The notes: generated by a model not told the origin, from the letters alone. 64,000 nucleotides of DNA from Deinococcus deserti VCD115 (GCF_000020685.1 NC_012526.1:2620001-2684000); one strand, 5' to 3'. Positions 43,282-53,549 are shown, counted from the first letter of the stretch. A program made the numbers and translations.

Positions 43282-44027
43282 CCAGCGTCCAACCCAATAA
43301 GTTCCCCCCCCGCGAGGGCCGGGGTCTGCTCGAACCCCGGCCGGTCAGCGTCAAGCGCGGGGTCAACCCCCACGCTCCGGGCAGCGCCCATCTGATCATG
43401 GGCCGCACCGAGATCCTGGCCACCGTCACCCTGGAAGACAAACCCGCTCCGCATATGCGCGGTAAGAAGGAAGGCTGGCTGACGGCGGAGTACTCCATGC
43501 TGCCGCGCGCCACCAATGACCGTCAGGCACGTGAGCGCAACCTGCAGAACGGCCGCCGCCACGAAATCCAGCGTCTGCTGGGCCGGGCGCTGCGGGCCAG
43601 CGTGGACCTGAAGTACTTCCGCAACCAGACCATCTATGTGGACTGCGACGTGCTGGTGGCTGACGGCGGCACACGGGTCGCCAGCATCCTGGCCGGGCAC
43701 GCAGCGCTGCACGACTTCTGTGACCGTCTGATCAACTCCGGGCAGCTGAGCGAATGGCCGCTGACCCACAAGGTCGGGGCTATCAGCGTCGGTCTGGTAG
43801 GCGAGGAAGTGCGCGTGGACCTGGACTACGCCGAGGACAAGGTGGCCCGTGCGGATCTCAACGTGGTGGCCACCGACACGGGTCTGGTCATTGAGGTTCA
43901 GGGTGGGGCCGAAGAAGGACCTATCTCGCTCGCAGAGTACAGCCAGCTGCTGCATACCGGTGTGCAGGCCATCCATGGCGTCATGGACGAACTGGGCCGT
44001 GAGCTGGCCGTTATTCAGGGTGTCTAA
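43278..44027 (+). CDS. rph: ribonuclease PH
   Basis: 249 aa phosphate-dependent 3' exonuclease that trims tRNA precursors. Characteristic segments are the N-terminal GSAHLIMGRTEILATVT, EYSMLPRATNDRQARE, GRALRASVDL, IYVDCDVLVADGGTRVASI and DLDYAEDKVARADLNVV. Length is normal. It starts within the murI stop codon (ATGA), so it is the fourth gene of an overlapping run beginning with the aminotransferase. Confidence 0.97.
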   Translation: MTSVQPNKFPPREGRGLLEPRPVSVKRGVNPHAPGSAHLIMGRTEILATVTLEDKPAPHMRGKKEGWLTAEYSMLPRATNDRQARERNLQNGRRHEIQRLLGRALRASVDLKYFRNQTIYVDCDVLVADGGTRVASILAGHAALHDFCDRLINSGQLSEWPLTHKVGAISVGLVGEEVRVDLDYAEDKVARADLNVVATDTGLVIEVQGGAEEGPISLAEYSQLLHTGVQAIHGVMDELGRELAVIQGV

Positions 44028-44099
44028 AGGTCTGCGTATGTGCGGGGCGCGGTAAACTTCCTCGCATCAGCATTACGGCGTTACGGGAGGGAGACAGGC

Positions 44100-44456
44100 A
44101 TGAGCGTGACAGGATTTATCGGCCGGGCGCTGCTGGCAAGCGTCTTTATCAAAAACGGGCTGGATCATCTCCAGAACCCTGAACCGATTGTGCGGGCCGC
44201 GCACGGCGCAGAAGTTCCAGAGCCTGAGCTGGCTGTCAAGGTCGGCAGCGCCGTCATGGTCGGCGCAGGAGCCCTGATGGCCGTGGGCCTGGCGCCACGT
44301 GCGGCCAGCACTGCCCTGGCTGCCACGCTCATTCCCACCACTGTCATCGGCCATCCGTTCTGGGACCGTCAGGGTCGCGAACGCGAGCAGCAGCGCGCGC
44401 AGTTCATGAAGAATCTGGCACTGTTCGGTGCCCTGCTGGCTGTGGGCCTCGACTGA
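44100..44456 (+). CDS. DoxX family membrane protein
   Basis: 118 aa with the DoxX N-terminal pattern GRALLASVFIKNGLDHL and four predicted membrane helices; HPFWD and the C-terminal MKNLALFGALL are also typical. The ATG at 44100 is preceded by GGGAGGG, which decides it over a longer in-frame start at 44040. Some DoxX proteins act with redox or thiol partners (for example mycobacterial DoxX/SodA); here the role is unknown. Confidence 0.9.
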   Translation: MSVTGFIGRALLASVFIKNGLDHLQNPEPIVRAAHGAEVPEPELAVKVGSAVMVGAGALMAVGLAPRAASTALAATLIPTTVIGHPFWDRQGREREQQRAQFMKNLALFGALLAVGLD

Positions 44457-44786
44457 CACGTCCTTCGCAGTTCCCGCTGTCGCCTGGCCTATTCCTACGG
44501 TGTTGGGTGATTGTCAGTGAGAACAGCTTGAAAGCTCCCACCGCGAAGAGGTCTCTATAAGTCCGAGTCGACTGCCCAACTGGCCCTATGCCGAAGCGCA
44601 GGCCCGCCTCAACGAAACTCTGGAACGCGCGGCCGACGGCGAACCCCAGCGCATCACTCAGCCGGACGGGGCGGCGTTATGGTCGTGCTGGCCCCACGTA
44701 CTGCGCAGGCCAGCATCTCACAGCCTGCACCGGAGGACCCCAGTCCAGCCGGTTGAACTGGTCGCCAGGTACAGGCCAGTCTGGAT
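44457..44786. other. intergenic region with antitoxin remnant
   Basis: About 330 nt between DoxX and the GGDEF gene. The only structure seen is the decayed Phd-like frame described separately. Confidence 0.5.
44578..44756 (+). pseudogene. decayed Phd/YefM-type antitoxin gene
   Basis: Reading from 44578, the frame NWPYAEAQARLNETLERA, then DGEPQRITQPDGAA, resembles the N-terminal core of Phd/YefM antitoxins (W..EA..R..E.LERA..G.PQ.IT..G). At about 44676 the match shifts frame, continuing from 44679 as MVVLAPRTAQASIS to a stop at 44754-44756. There is no ATG/GTG/TTG start before the first part and no toxin frame after it. I read this as a frameshifted remnant of a toxin-antitoxin locus. Confidence 0.5.
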
Positions 44787-45896
44787 TCAGGCCGCCTGCA
44801 CCTGATTGCGGCCGGCGTGCTTGGCGGCGTACATCGCTTCGTCCGCCCGCTTGAGCAGTGCCTGGAGATTTTCTCCAGGCTGAGCCTGCGCAACTCCCAG
44901 GCTCACGGTCACCTGGACTGGCAGGTCATATCTCACCTCTGCCACGCTGTGGCGAATACGTTCCGCTACGCCGCGCGCCTCTCCCCGCGCTGTTGCCGGC
45001 AGAACGACCAGAAACTCCTCACCGCCCCAGCGGCCAAACAGGGTGCCTCGCCGTAGAGCACCGGCGACTGCAGCCGCTGTACGCTTGAGCACTTCGTCAC
45101 CGTAATCATGTCCATAGGTATCGTTGATGTGCTTGAAGCGATCAAGGTCAAACAGGATCACACACAGAGGCTCGCCGGTGGTCTCGGCCCGGTTCTGGCG
45201 GCTGGTCAGCCACAGCATCAGCTGCCGGCGGTTGGCAACATTGGTCAGAACATCGAGGTAACCGGCCCTGGCTTCGCTCTGAGCCTCAGCAATAGCGGAT
45301 ACATACCGGTTTTGCAGAACGCCGAACAGCAGAAAGAAACTGATAAAGGTGGCATGCGTCAGCAGCACCTGAATCAGTAGCACGGAGTTTTCGCGTTTCA
45401 GACCCATATCATCGGTGCCGGTCGCCACATAGCTCAGCACGATGGCCGCCAGAGTTGCAAAGACACCCAGTGACGCTCCAAGAGCTACGCGGCCCGAGAA
45501 GGCCAGAAAGGCCACGACATAGACCAGAGGCAACCAGTAGGAGTAGTTGCCCAGCCCCCTGGCGACATGATCAATCATGACCGCCTGACCGAACTTATAG
45601 ATCCCGGTCGCAGCCAGAATCAGGAAATGTGTTCCCCCCACCAGGGCGTACTGCTGAGGAAAGGACCTCAGCCAGAGCAGAAACACCACATTCTTGACGA
45701 TCAGGAACGTCAGCCCGATTTTGATGCTGACGTTCCAGTTCAGAGGAAAACCCACCATCAGGGCAAAGACTGACGTGACCAGCGATATCGCTATCACAGC
45801 CTGCAGCGCCTGACAACGAAACTGCTGTTCGTGCAGGGATGGGGGTTCTGTCTGGAAGGCGAGGGGCGGCACTGCCGCGACGGTATCCCGGCCCAC
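44787..45896 (-). CDS. membrane-bound GGDEF diguanylate cyclase
   Basis: 369 aa. Residues 1-185 carry about six hydrophobic segments in an uncharacterised membrane sensor region; a GGDEF domain spans about 210-365 with FDLDRFKHINDTYGHDYGDEVL and the active motif RWGGEEF. The RxxD inhibitory site is absent (RRGT at that position), so product feedback by that route is not expected, unlike the other c-di-GMP protein in the window. The start is a GTG at 45896; no other start is available before the second helix. Confidence 0.93.
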   Translation of the reverse strand: MGRDTVAAVPPLAFQTEPPSLHEQQFRCQALQAVIAISLVTSVFALMVGFPLNWNVSIKIGLTFLIVKNVVFLLWLRSFPQQYALVGGTHFLILAATGIYKFGQAVMIDHVARGLGNYSYWLPLVYVVAFLAFSGRVALGASLGVFATLAAIVLSYVATGTDDMGLKRENSVLLIQVLLTHATFISFFLLFGVLQNRYVSAIAEAQSEARAGYLDVLTNVANRRQLMLWLTSRQNRAETTGEPLCVILFDLDRFKHINDTYGHDYGDEVLKRTAAAVAGALRRGTLFGRWGGEEFLVVLPATARGEARGVAERIRHSVAEVRYDLPVQVTVSLGVAQAQPGENLQALLKRADEAMYAAKHAGRNQVQAA

Positions 45897-46277
45897 CTGA
45901 CAAAAGCCTCGCAGACGACAAACTCAAGAGGAGCTGGTTGAAGTGAAGGTGTGCCGGCATAACTTCCCTGCGGAGCGCGACTTCACACGGAGGGCCCCCT
46001 CAACTTCGTGTCATACCTGGCCCCCCTCGCAGTGGCACAGGCCGGAAAGCAGCGGTTGATCCATTCGACAGCCGCTTCCTCTGCATGGTCATAAGACAAA
46101 AAGCTGCTCTTCGGCTCTGCAGGCCGCCCGACGGTGAAACCGGAAGGCATGCAGGCGCAGGCTCCGGATCATGCGTGTTCCGGCAGATTCCCAGGTCAGG
46201 GGACGCACCGGTTTTCCGGCTGTCCTCAGGCCTTTGTCCAGACTGACGAGCTGCCTGCAAGAGCAGTCTCTGAACAG
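45897..46277. other. intergenic region, possible 55-codon frame
   Basis: A minus-strand frame at 45983-46150 would encode 55 aa with a helical segment DHAEEAAVEWINRC. It has no clear ribosome site and no recognised family, so I leave it uncalled. Otherwise nothing is seen. Confidence 0.35.
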
Positions 46278-47213
46278 TTAGAACACGCGCCAGCGGTAGA
46301 ACAGATAGGCCAGAGTGCCAGACAGGGTAATGGCGATGCCCAGCACGAACCACATCCCTACCGGACTCTCCTGAAACGGCAGAGGAACATTCATGCCGAA
46401 AATGCTGGTAATCAGCGTAGGAATAGCCACCAGAATGGTCGTCACGGTCAGGACCTTGACCACCTGATTGACGTTGTTGCTGATCACGCTGGCAAAAGCG
46501 CCTGCCATGCTGGTCAGAATGTTACTGGCAATCGAGGCCATCTCGATGGCCTGCAGGTTTTCGATCAGCACGTCGTCAAGCAGATCCGAATCTTCCTCGT
46601 ACATCTCGAAGATCCGGTCGCGTTTCACGCGCTCCATCATGGCCTCATTGGCCTTGAGGCCGGTCATGAAGTACACCAGGCTTTTTTCCAGCTTCAGCAG
46701 GTTAAGCAGCTCACGGTTCTGCTGGCTGTTTTCCAGCTTGTCCTCGATGGTATCCACGCGTTTGTTGATCTGGCGCACATCGATCAGGAAGCGCTGGGCA
46801 TTGCGCAAAAACAGCTGCAGGGTCAAACGGTTTTTCTTGGCGGTGCTGACCCGCCGCACCAGTCCGCTGATCACATCCTTGATCACGGGGTTTTCCGGCA
46901 GCGCACACACCGTCACCAGACAATGATCGGTGTGCAGAATGCCCAGCGGCACGGTGTCGTAAAGGATGTCACTGTCCTCGGGCAGACGGTAGCTGGTCTG
47001 CATGATGATCAGAAGCTGGCCGTTGTCACGCTCGAAACGCGAGCGTTCGTCCGGGTCAAGGGGATAGCTGAGATAGTCCAGGTCCAGACCGGTCTCACGG
47101 CTGATCCGGGCCAGCTCCTCGGCGCTGGGGTCAGCAGCATTGATCCAGCAGCCGTCGATATACCCGTCGACAGTGGTCAGCTTTCCGGCAATGCTGCGGT
47201 AGTAGGTCAGCAC
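46278..47213 (-). CDS. corA: CorA-family divalent cation transporter
   Basis: 311 aa. A cytoplasmic N-terminal domain of about 245 residues is followed by two C-terminal membrane helices, with the pore signature FGMNVPLPF between them and a short basic tail YRWRVF. GMN is the selectivity motif of CorA Mg2+/Co2+ channels. A GTG at 47213 is the start, preceded by a G-rich ribosome site. Magnesium uptake is the family role. Confidence 0.93.
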   Translation of the reverse strand: MLTYYRSIAGKLTTVDGYIDGCWINAADPSAEELARISRETGLDLDYLSYPLDPDERSRFERDNGQLLIIMQTSYRLPEDSDILYDTVPLGILHTDHCLVTVCALPENPVIKDVISGLVRRVSTAKKNRLTLQLFLRNAQRFLIDVRQINKRVDTIEDKLENSQQNRELLNLLKLEKSLVYFMTGLKANEAMMERVKRDRIFEMYEEDSDLLDDVLIENLQAIEMASIASNILTSMAGAFASVISNNVNQVVKVLTVTTILVAIPTLITSIFGMNVPLPFQESPVGMWFVLGIAITLSGTLAYLFYRWRVF

Positions 47214-47407
47214 GGGCCGCCCCCCGTGTTCACGCGTGATCTGTGGTCGGTGTGGCGCATGGCGTCCTCCGGTGGTGGGATGGCGTGAAAGGTGTACTGG
47301 GCGGTTCCTGCTCCGGATGTTCGTTCACGTCATCACCTCCTTTCCGGCACGCAGTGCGGGCGCGGTCATGCTAGCCGCGCAGATGGGCCGGAAGCAAGAG
47401 GGGTACA

Positions 47408-47441
47408 TAAAAAAGCTCCCGGCCAGACACAGGCCGGGAGC
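47408..47441 (-). terminator. terminator after the ferredoxin gene
   Basis: A 10-bp perfect stem (47415-47424 with 47432-47441) followed on the minus strand by TTTTTT, 17 nt after the ferredoxin stop. Confidence 0.88.
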
Positions 47442-47457
47442 CGGGAGCCGCTGAACT

Positions 47458-47694
<237 letters not shown>

Positions 47695-47699
47695 GGGGG

Positions 47700-47705
47700 A
47701 CAGTA
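47700..47705 (-). promoter_or_regulatory. -10 box TACTGT, leaderless promoter of the ferredoxin gene
   Basis: Followed on the minus strand by 5 nt and the ATG at 47694. Confidence 0.55.
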
Positions 47706-47805
47706 TGCACACGCCCGCATGTAGGCGCAAGGGCAACAGGTTAGCCTTTTTTCACGTGCAGCCGCTTAAATCTGAGCATAGCACTCAGGTTTTATAAGCC
47801 CGGTT

Positions 47806-48582
47806 TCAGGCCTCGGGCAGGTGAGCTTCAGCCAGGGTCAGGTCCTCTTCCTTGTCCACGTCGGTGCCTACCGCCGCGTGCGGCGTGATCAGGGCGCGCG
47901 CCGGTACGCCCAACACTTGCGAGACCTTCTGTTCCAGCTTGTCTACACTCAGGCGACCGGTCAGCAGGCTGACCAGCACTCCGGGCCCGATCAGCCTGGC
48001 CAGCTTCCAGGGCGTCTTGCGGGCGTCAAGAACTTCCCGCAGGCGCGGCAGAAACTGAGAAATCAGCGCCGGATCCAGGAGAAACAGGTTCCCGCCGGTA
48101 AACGTGCCGTCGCGCACCCTCACATAGGTTCGTTTGACTCCAGGGTAGGCGGCCTCACAGGCTTTCCTGGTCACCACCGGATACACCAGAGCGGCGTCGG
48201 GAGCACTGTCCAGTACGTCGCAGAGCTGCTGCGCACGGAGCATGGGAATATCGGCCGTGACCACCAGCACCCGTTCGCCAGGCTTCAGCCCGGCAACGCG
48301 CAGGGCCTCGACCCCGGCTTCCAGATTGCTCAGCAGGGTACCGTGATCGGTCACCCGCAGATCCACCAGGGCGTCCAGTTCAGGGGTGGTCGGCCCGACG
48401 TAGGCCACCCGGGCCACCCGGCCACTGCCGCGCAGGGCACGCAACACGTGGGCAGCCATGGGCTCTCCACGCAGCGGAATCAGAGGTTTGACCTTCACAC
48501 CGTGCCGTGCCGCAAACGGGTCGCCGGGATCGCCGCCGCCCAGCACTACGGCACTCCAGCTTCCGCCTGCCAACGCTGTCAT
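47806..48582 (-). CDS. MobA-like NTP transferase domain protein
   Basis: 258 aa. The N-terminal nucleotide-binding segment [26 protein letters not shown], followed by VVTADIPML, is the pattern of the MobA-like/GT-A nucleotidyltransferases (cofactor guanylyl- or cytidylyltransferases). The C-terminal third (about 175-258) matches no partner I can name. It overlaps the histidine kinase stop-start by 4 nt, so it belongs to the two-component operon. The nucleotide and acceptor are unknown. Confidence 0.85.
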   Translation of the reverse strand: MTALAGGSWSAVVLGGGDPGDPFAARHGVKVKPLIPLRGEPMAAHVLRALRGSGRVARVAYVGPTTPELDALVDLRVTDHGTLLSNLEAGVEALRVAGLKPGERVLVVTADIPMLRAQQLCDVLDSAPDAALVYPVVTRKACEAAYPGVKRTYVRVRDGTFTGGNLFLLDPALISQFLPRLREVLDARKTPWKLARLIGPGVLVSLLTGRLSVDKLEQKVSQVLGVPARALITPHAAVGTDVDKEEDLTLAEAHLPEA

Positions 48583-50000
48583 GCCGAGAGCGTACCAGAG
48601 GTCTGCGGCGCGGGGAGCCAGAGCACAGCCGTAAACCCCTGACCGGGGGCGCTGCGCAGGGTCAGGGTGCCGCCATGCAGTTCCGCAGCGCGGCGGGCCA
48701 GCGCCAGCCCCAGACCGTGGCCGCCCAGCCCCAGATGGTCTCCAGTGCGGCTGGCATCAGGCCGGTAGAAAGCCTCACCCAGCCGCGCCAGGACTGCTGC
48801 GTCCACACCCGGACCGTGATCCTGGACGGTCACCGCCGCGCCGCCTGGGTGCTTGCTGACCGTGACCGTCACTGCAGCGCCTGGGGCGTGCCGCACCGCG
48901 TTCATGGTGAGATTCCAGACCGCCTGGCCCAGCAGAACCCGGTCTCCCTGCACCGTCACAGGCTGCGTGGCGTGCAGGTCGACGTCCGCTTCCGTCAGCT
49001 CCCGGGCGCGGTCGACCGCGTCGGCCGCGAGGTCACGCAGCGGCACCGGTGCCTGAGCCACCGCACTGGGGTCACGTGCCAGCAGCAGCAGATGGTTGGT
49101 CAGGGTAGCCAGGCGGTTGAGATCGGTGCCGATCTCCTTGAGGTCACTGCGGTAGCGCCCGGCGTCGCGGTCACGGGCCAGACTGCCCTCCACCCGCGCG
49201 CTCAGGGCCGCCAGCGGACTGCGCAGGTCATGCGCCGCCGCACGCAAAAAGGCCTGTTCCCGGTCCCGGGCGTCGGCCAGGCGTTCAAAGCTCCCCTGCA
49301 GGGTCAGCGCCAGACGGGACAGTTCGTCGGTCGTCCCGGCACCCGGCAGGGGCTGGCGCAGCTCCCCGCTTTCGCCTACCTGCCGCGCCGCCTGCTCCAG
49401 CGTCCGCACCGGGCGCAGCAGCCGTCCGGCCACCGTCCAGCCCACCCCCAGCGACAGCAGCAGCGAAAGGGGCAGCAGCCACGCCAGGGCCCGCGTGAAG
49501 GCGCGCTGAGCGTCGCTCAGTGCGCGGGCGTCAGCGGCCACCTGCAACAGGACCTGATTGGCCAGCAGGGGCCGGACCAGAATCAGGTGGGTGCCTCCTG
49601 CCGTGAGGTACGCGCCGGGACGCAGATCGGCGCGGATACCCCCAGGAAAGCGTGGGGTCTGGACCTGCGCCAGCTGCCCGCCCTGCACGGTCACTACCCG
49701 GAGATCCAGGTCGCGGCGGCTCTGGGGATCGCTCTCCAGCAGGCGCTGCAGGGTAGCCACATCCAGCTGATAACCCAGGAGCAACGCCGATCCACTCTCG
49801 GCCTGACGGCGCAGGGTGTCCTCCACCCGTCCCTGCACGGCCGTCGTGGCGCTCAGCAGGCGCTGCTCCTGGGCCTGACGCAGAAAGCGGCTCACCGCCA
49901 GGAACAGCCCGGCTGCCACCAGCAGCGTAGCCAGTCCGGTGGCCAGCGCGGCCCAGAGGGCCAGCCGTGCGCGAAGGGTCAGGGGCGGAATCAGGCGCAC
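48579..50000 (-). CDS. sensor histidine kinase with HAMP domain
   Basis: 473 aa. One membrane helix near residues 18-38, an extracytoplasmic domain of about 130 residues, a second helix near 170-190, HAMP, then HisKA with phospho-acceptor His257 ([13 protein letters not shown]) and an HATPase domain with NAVRHAP, DHGPGVD and [11 protein letters not shown]. The start is a GTG at 50000, 7 nt after the response regulator stop. It would phosphorylate the regulator encoded just upstream. The signal is unknown. Confidence 0.95.
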   Translation of the reverse strand: MRLIPPLTLRARLALWAALATGLATLLVAAGLFLAVSRFLRQAQEQRLLSATTAVQGRVEDTLRRQAESGSALLLGYQLDVATLQRLLESDPQSRRDLDLRVVTVQGGQLAQVQTPRFPGGIRADLRPGAYLTAGGTHLILVRPLLANQVLLQVAADARALSDAQRAFTRALAWLLPLSLLLSLGVGWTVAGRLLRPVRTLEQAARQVGESGELRQPLPGAGTTDELSRLALTLQGSFERLADARDREQAFLRAAAHDLRSPLAALSARVEGSLARDRDAGRYRSDLKEIGTDLNRLATLTNHLLLLARDPSAVAQAPVPLRDLAADAVDRARELTEADVDLHATQPVTVQGDRVLLGQAVWNLTMNAVRHAPGAAVTVTVSKHPGGAAVTVQDHGPGVDAAVLARLGEAFYRPDASRTGDHLGLGGHGLGLALARRAAELHGGTLTLRSAPGQGFTAVLWLPAPQTSGTLSA

Positions 50001-50007
50001 AGCCAGC

Positions 50008-50670
50008 CTACTTCTCTATCCGGTAGCCCCGGCCACGTTCGCTGGCCACGGCCTCGGGAGCCAGCTTGCGCCGCACGTAGCGCACATACACGTCCACAAT
50101 GCGCGCCTCACCGCCAAATTCCGGCCCCCATACCCGGTCGAGCAGTTCCTCACGGGTAAACCAGCGCTCGGGGGCCAGCGCCAGCGCCTCAATCAAGGCG
50201 TACTCGCGTCCGGTCACGGAGATCTCCTGGCCATCCCACCCGACGGTGCGGGCCACCGTATCCAGGGTGCCACGGCCGTTGGCGAACGTCACCCGTGGGG
50301 CGCCCTGTCCCCGCTCACGCCGCGACAGGGCGCGCAGGGTCGCCAGCAGTTCAGGCATGGCAAAGGGCTTGACGAGGTATGCGTCCCCGCCCAGGTCCAG
50401 GCCCTCGATCCGGTCGGCAAGCTCCCCACGCGCAGTCAGAAACAAGATGGCGGAGTCCACGCCACCGGCGCGCAGTTCCCGGGCAACCTCAAAGCCGTCC
50501 AGACCAGGCAGCATCACGTCCAGCACAATCAGGGGGTACTCTCCCAGCATCGCCGCTTCCAGACCTTCCGGGCCGGTCTGCGCCCAGGTGACCGCGTACC
50601 CGGCCTCGCGCAGCACCCCGGTGGTGGGCTGGGCAATCCGCGGATCATCCTCGACGAGCAGAAGGCGCAT
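50008..50670 (-). CDS. OmpR-family response regulator
   Basis: 220 aa. Receiver domain with acidic pocket EDD, phospho-acceptor Asp51 ([12 protein letters not shown]), conserved Lys101 (LVKPF), and a C-terminal winged helix (about 125-218) ending RGRGYRIEK. It is the first gene of the regulator-kinase-transferase operon. The start at 50670 is supported by TAGACT 7 nt upstream; the frame is open further upstream but without family sequence. Confidence 0.95.
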   Translation of the reverse strand: MRLLLVEDDPRIAQPTTGVLREAGYAVTWAQTGPEGLEAAMLGEYPLIVLDVMLPGLDGFEVARELRAGGVDSAILFLTARGELADRIEGLDLGGDAYLVKPFAMPELLATLRALSRRERGQGAPRVTFANGRGTLDTVARTVGWDGQEISVTGREYALIEALALAPERWFTREELLDRVWGPEFGGEARIVDVYVRYVRRKLAPEAVASERGRGYRIEK

Positions 50671-50677
50671 GCGGCCC

Positions 50678-50683
50678 AGTCTA
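50678..50683 (-). promoter_or_regulatory. -10 box TAGACT, leaderless promoter of the two-component operon
   Basis: Followed on the minus strand by 7 nt and the ATG at 50670. Confidence 0.5.
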
Positions 50684-50704
50684 GGCCTGAGGGTTAACCC
50701 GGGG

Positions 50705-51043
50705 TTAGTTGCCCAGCAGCGTCCACAGCAGTACGCCTGCTCCCACAAGAGCCAGCAGGCCCAGCGGCAGCACCCAGGGCAGTCGGGCCGCACGGGCCTG
50801 CGCCTGTTGCAATACCGGCGCTGGCAAGCGCCGCGCCGCCAGGGCCAGCACCGTAGGCACCACCAGAGCGTCATCAACCACCCCCAGCAGAGGCAGCAGG
50901 TCAGGCAGCAGGTCCACTGGGCTGACGGCATACAGCAGCGCCAGCAGGGCTGTCAGTCGCGCCTGAGCAGGGGTACGGCGGTCGCCCAGCGCCAGCAGCA
51001 GGGCCAGAGCGTCACGCCAGATCAGCCGGAAGCGGGTCAGCAC
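50705..51043 (-). CDS. YkvA/DUF1232 family membrane protein
   Basis: 112 aa. It has the DUF1232 core [28 protein letters not shown] and a C-terminal membrane helix (about 90-110). Function of the family is unknown. It lies 35 nt upstream of the response regulator and may be transcribed with it, although the regulator has its own -10 box. Confidence 0.9.
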   Translation of the reverse strand: MLTRFRLIWRDALALLLALGDRRTPAQARLTALLALLYAVSPVDLLPDLLPLLGVVDDALVVPTVLALAARRLPAPVLQQAQARAARLPWVLPLGLLALVGAGVLLWTLLGN

Positions 51044-51513
51044 ACTTCCTGATACGCGGCATAGGGCGGCAGCGTTCCGGCAGCCAGGTGTGACGAAAGG
51101 CGTGGTGGGCTGTGCACTGCCTGCTATGCTGAGAAAAGCAGTGGCATCTCCAACGAGGCCGCCCGGAGGTTACAGGACTTGAGGCTCGCGCCTGCGCGAG
51201 TTCACGTGTACCGCGAGGACACGTCAGACAGAACGGGAACACGCACGCAACACACCACTTCTCCTGCCCACAGGGGAACGTTGCCTGCTCCAGACCCGTT
51301 CCGGCCGCTTGTTCTGCTCCGGTTCGGGGTGTTCCCGTCTACCCAGACGCGCCCGGTTTGTGCTAAAGTTTTTGCTTGGTGACCCGCGCCTTCTCAGGCC
51401 GGGTGTGCGAGCAGGACCCCTAGGTGCATCTTGCATGCTTCATAGGGCAAGGTTCATCAGGCCCCCCGCTGGCAGCGTTCCAGCGGCCCGGGCGTCAGCA
51501 GGAGGAAAGACCG
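51044..51513. other. 470-nt leader region upstream of rplU with RNA-like structure
   Basis: No gene is evident. Two extended -10 candidates are seen: TGCTATGCT (51122-51130) and TGCTAAAGT (51361-51369). Between them are hairpins CTCGCG/CGCGAG (51185-51200) and ACGTGT/ACACGT (51204-51224), plus a long-range pairing GGGAACAC (51235-51242) with GTGTTCCC (51330-51337). This fits a structured 5' leader or a small RNA gene. It does not match tmRNA, RNase P or SRP RNA signatures that I know. Confidence 0.45.
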
Positions 51514-51816
51514 ATGTTTGCAATCATTCAGACCGGCGGGAAGCAGTACCGCGTGCAGGAAGGCGACGTTATCCGCGTCGAGAACCTCAAGGGCGAAGCG
51601 GGCGACAAGCTCGACCTGACTCCCCTTTTCGTGGGCGGCGATCAGGCCCTGTTCGGCGACGCCGTCAGCAACTTTGTCGTGAACGCCGAAGTCGTCGAGC
51701 ACGGCCGCGGCCCCAAGATCTACATCCGCAAGTACAAGAGCGGCGTTCAGTACCGCCGCCGTACCGGCCACCGTCAGGATTACACCGCCATCAAGATCCT
51801 TGGGATCAAGGGCTGA
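51514..51816 (+). CDS. rplU: 50S ribosomal protein L21
   Basis: 100 aa, [18 protein letters not shown] at the N-terminus and [16 protein letters not shown] at the C-terminus, the classic L21 ends. AGGAGG 9 nt upstream fixes the start at 51514. First gene of the conserved rplU-rpmA-obgE order. Confidence 0.98.
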   Translation: MFAIIQTGGKQYRVQEGDVIRVENLKGEAGDKLDLTPLFVGGDQALFGDAVSNFVVNAEVVEHGRGPKIYIRKYKSGVQYRRRTGHRQDYTAIKILGIKG

Positions 51817-51834
51817 GGGGAGGACTGAACTCAC

Positions 51835-52110
51835 ATGGCACACAAGAAAGGCGTAGGTTCGTCCAAGAACGGACGTGACAGCAACCCCAAGTACCTGGGC
51901 GTGAAGAAGTTCGGCGGCGAGCAGGTGCTGGCCGGCAACATCCTGGTCCGCCAGCGCGGCACCAAGTTCAAGGCAGGGGCCAACGTAGGCATGGGCCGCG
52001 ACCACACCCTGTTTGCTCTCGAGCACGGCAAGGTCGTGTTCACGAACAAGGGCAACAAGGGCCGCTTCATCAGCATTGAAGTCGCCCAGACCGAAGTCGC
52101 TGCCGACTGA
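51835..52110 (+). CDS. rpmA: 50S ribosomal protein L27
   Basis: 91 aa starting [24 protein letters not shown], which is the mature-type L27 N-terminus without the cleavable extension found in Firmicutes. L27 contacts tRNA at the peptidyl-transferase centre. It lies 18 nt after rplU and ends before a strong terminator. Confidence 0.98.
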   Translation: MAHKKGVGSSKNGRDSNPKYLGVKKFGGEQVLAGNILVRQRGTKFKAGANVGMGRDHTLFALEHGKVVFTNKGNKGRFISIEVAQTEVAAD

Positions 52111-52130
52111 CCGGAGGCATGAGCCCCCGG

Positions 52131-52163
52131 CGCCCTGCCCATCTGCGGGCAGGGCGTATTTTT
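52131..52163 (+). terminator. terminator between rpmA and obgE
   Basis: A 10-bp perfect stem (52131-52140 with 52147-52156) followed by TATTTTT. It would end most ribosomal-protein transcripts, leaving obgE to read-through or its own promoter. Confidence 0.85.
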
Positions 52164-52194
52164 GTATTAGGGCAGCAAGCCAGGAGGACGCAGC

Positions 52195-53535
52195 ATGGCG
52201 TTTCGTGACGTACTGAACATTGAGGTGGCCGCCGGCAACGGTGGAGACGGCAGCATGAGCTTCCACCGCGCCAAATTCATGGAAAAAGGTGGCCCGGACG
52301 GCGGGCACGGCGGCAAGGGCGGCAGCATTATCCTGCGCGCTATCGAAGGCGTCGAGAGTCTGGAGCGTCTGGTGGGCCGGCGCAAGTTCAAGGCCCCCAA
52401 CGGCGCCTACGGCGAAGGCCGGCTTCGGCAGGGCTCCGACGGCGAGGACATCTACATTGATGTGCCGGTAGGCACCACGGCTTTCGACGAGGACACCGGC
52501 AAGGTGATTGCCGACCTCGTGCGGGTCGGGCAGGAAAAGGTCATTGCCAAGGGTGGCCTGGGTGGGCGCGGCAACAGCACCTTTACCAGCAGCACCCGGC
52601 AGGCCCCGCGCTTTGCCGAACTGGGCACGCCCGGGCAGAAACGCCGCGTGCGCCTGGAGCTGCGCCTGATCGCGGACGTCGGCCTGGTGGGTTACCCCAA
52701 CGCCGGCAAAAGCAGCCTGCTCGCAGCGCTGTCGCGCGCCAATCCGGCCATCGCCGACTACCCATTTACCACCCTCTCCCCCATTCTGGGTGTGGTGGAC
52801 CGGGTGGATGCTCACGGCAGCCCGCTCGACGAGCGGTTCACGCTGGCAGACATTCCCGGCATCATTGAGGGCGCGTCGGAAGGCAAGGGGCTGGGACTGG
52901 AGTTCCTGCGCCATATCAGCCGCACCCGGCTGCTGATTTACGTTCTGGACGTCACCCGTGACCCGGTGGAGGAACTGCGGCAGCTTCAGGCTGAACTGCA
53001 GGCCTACGACCCGACCCTTCTGGACAACGTCGCACTGATCGCGCTGAACAAGGTCGAACTGGTCGAGGATGATCTGGCCGTCATGGTCGAAGATGAGCTG
53101 GCGACCTACGGCCTGCCTGTGCTCAAGGTCAGCGCCAAAGAAGGCACCGGTCTGGCCGAACTGCGCGAGATCATCTTCCAGATGCTGCCTGACCGGGAAC
53201 TGTGGGCCCAGAACCGCGCGCTGGAAGTCGAGCCCGAAACGGTGGTTGCTGAACCACTCACGGTGGTGTTCCGCGAGGACGCCCCAGCCAGAGGCGTGGG
53301 GATCGTGGCGACAGGCAAGCCCGAACGTGTCTGGGAAGTGCATGGAGGCGGCTTCGAGGAGCGCATCGTGCGGTTCTCGCGCTATATGGAAGACGCCTCC
53401 GAGTACCTGGGGAACGTCTTCAAGCGCCAGGGGCTCTACAACGCACTGAAACGCGCCGGAGCCCGCGAAGGTGACACGGTCGAGATCGGTGCCTTCCGCT
53501 TTGAATACTTCGACGACGAAGACGAGCGGAGCTAG
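52195..53535 (+). CDS. obgE: GTPase Obg/CgtA
   Basis: 446 aa. The glycine-rich Obg fold (residues 1-158) is followed by a G domain with [27 protein letters not shown] and NKVELV (Glu instead of the usual Asp in NKxD), and the C-terminal OCT domain (about 355-440). Obg associates with the 50S subunit and responds to (p)ppGpp. AGGAGG lies 9 nt before the ATG. Confidence 0.97.
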   Translation: MAFRDVLNIEVAAGNGGDGSMSFHRAKFMEKGGPDGGHGGKGGSIILRAIEGVESLERLVGRRKFKAPNGAYGEGRLRQGSDGEDIYIDVPVGTTAFDEDTGKVIADLVRVGQEKVIAKGGLGGRGNSTFTSSTRQAPRFAELGTPGQKRRVRLELRLIADVGLVGYPNAGKSSLLAALSRANPAIADYPFTTLSPILGVVDRVDAHGSPLDERFTLADIPGIIEGASEGKGLGLEFLRHISRTRLLIYVLDVTRDPVEELRQLQAELQAYDPTLLDNVALIALNKVELVEDDLAVMVEDELATYGLPVLKVSAKEGTGLAELREIIFQMLPDRELWAQNRALEVEPETVVAEPLTVVFREDAPARGVGIVATGKPERVWEVHGGGFEERIVRFSRYMEDASEYLGNVFKRQGLYNALKRAGAREGDTVEIGAFRFEYFDDEDERS

Positions 53536-53549
53536 GACCAGAACCAGAA

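Noticed and set aside
45983..46150. 55-codon minus-strand frame between corA and the GGDEF gene
   Set aside because: No ribosome site, no family and no -10 box at leaderless distance.
49558..50159. Plus-strand frames over the histidine kinase and regulator
   Set aside because: Arg/Gly/Gln-rich shadows of the two-component genes.
51131..51513. Possible tmRNA, RNase P RNA or SRP RNA
   Set aside because: The conserved signatures of these RNAs are not present; the GAGGAAAG near 51503 is the rplU ribosome site.
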